Positions 14,053 through 14,115 of a stretch of 14,115 nucleotides of DNA are shown in pieces. A model generated the notes under the pieces. It was not told where the DNA came from and searched no databases. It saw only the letters and a list, made by a program, of their open reading frames with translations. Numbering within the stretch: the first letter of the stretch is position 1; each line of letters opens with the position of its first letter. The DNA is from an uncultured Mollicutes bacterium (GTDB lineage: Bacteria; Bacillota_I; Bacilli_A; RFN20; CAG-826), in NCBI GenBank assembly GCA_900549975.1, contig URQK01000037.1:1-14115 (forward strand), written 5' to 3'. The position numbers were made by a program, and so were the translations under genes.

Positions 14053-14115
14053 AATTTTATTTTTTTTAATCTTTACTATTATTTTAGAAAGTATTATTCT
14101 ATTTAATGTGTCTAG

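Noticed and set aside
1..14115. CRISPR array, tRNA, rRNA, insertion sequence or prophage
   Set aside because: No regularly spaced repeats, cloverleaf-like sequence, transposase, integrase or phage structural gene could be seen on either strand.

Overview
This AT-rich window (roughly 30% G+C by eye) has strong Shine-Dalgarno sites, TTG(A)CA/TATAAT-type promoters and gene families typical of low-GC Gram-positive bacteria. TGG encodes Trp throughout and no gene needs TGA as a sense codon, so the standard bacterial code applies. The best guess is an uncultured host-associated member of the Bacilli (Erysipelotrichales/RF39-like), but that is inference from composition and gene content only.

Region 1 (1-1816). 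On the minus strand a TetR/AcrR regulator reads in frame, with no stop codon, straight into a lipoprotein gene that has its own perfect ribosome binding site and runs off the left edge. A clean promoter and a TGAAC-N4-GTTCA dyad sit upstream of the regulator, in the divergent gap shared with region 2.

Region 2 (1817-3910). On the plus strand a 585-residue Sel1/TPR repeat protein is followed after 2 nt by a solitary HicB-like protein and a terminator.

Region 3 (3911-5317). A 535-bp stretch without a recognised gene holds a complete minus-strand promoter, a TTAGTTATAACTAA dyad, a good ribosome binding site and a short, apparently frameshifted reading frame, plus two long inverted repeats. Next is a ZIP-family metal transporter whose promoter carries a second copy of the same dyad (TTAGTTGCAACTAA). 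The pair looks like a small metal-responsive regulon.

Region 4 (5318-8621). A SpoU/TrmH rRNA/tRNA methyltransferase and a YgjP-type metallopeptidase form a coupled minus-strand pair. A DUF523 protein is divergent from them. A second TetR regulator converges on DUF523 with overlapping stop codons. A small multi-pass membrane protein is divergent from that TetR, and a bidirectional terminator follows.

Region 5 (8622-14115). A tightly packed minus-strand operon encodes glycogen branching enzyme (glgB), glycogen phosphorylase (glgP) and an M42 metallo-aminopeptidase. Upstream of glgB lie a -10/-35 pair, a dyad and a near-match to the catabolite-responsive element. Branching enzyme and phosphorylase act on the same alpha-glucan. 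The synthesis genes glgC, glgD and glgA are not in the window.

I found no tRNA, rRNA, CRISPR array, insertion sequence or phage gene.
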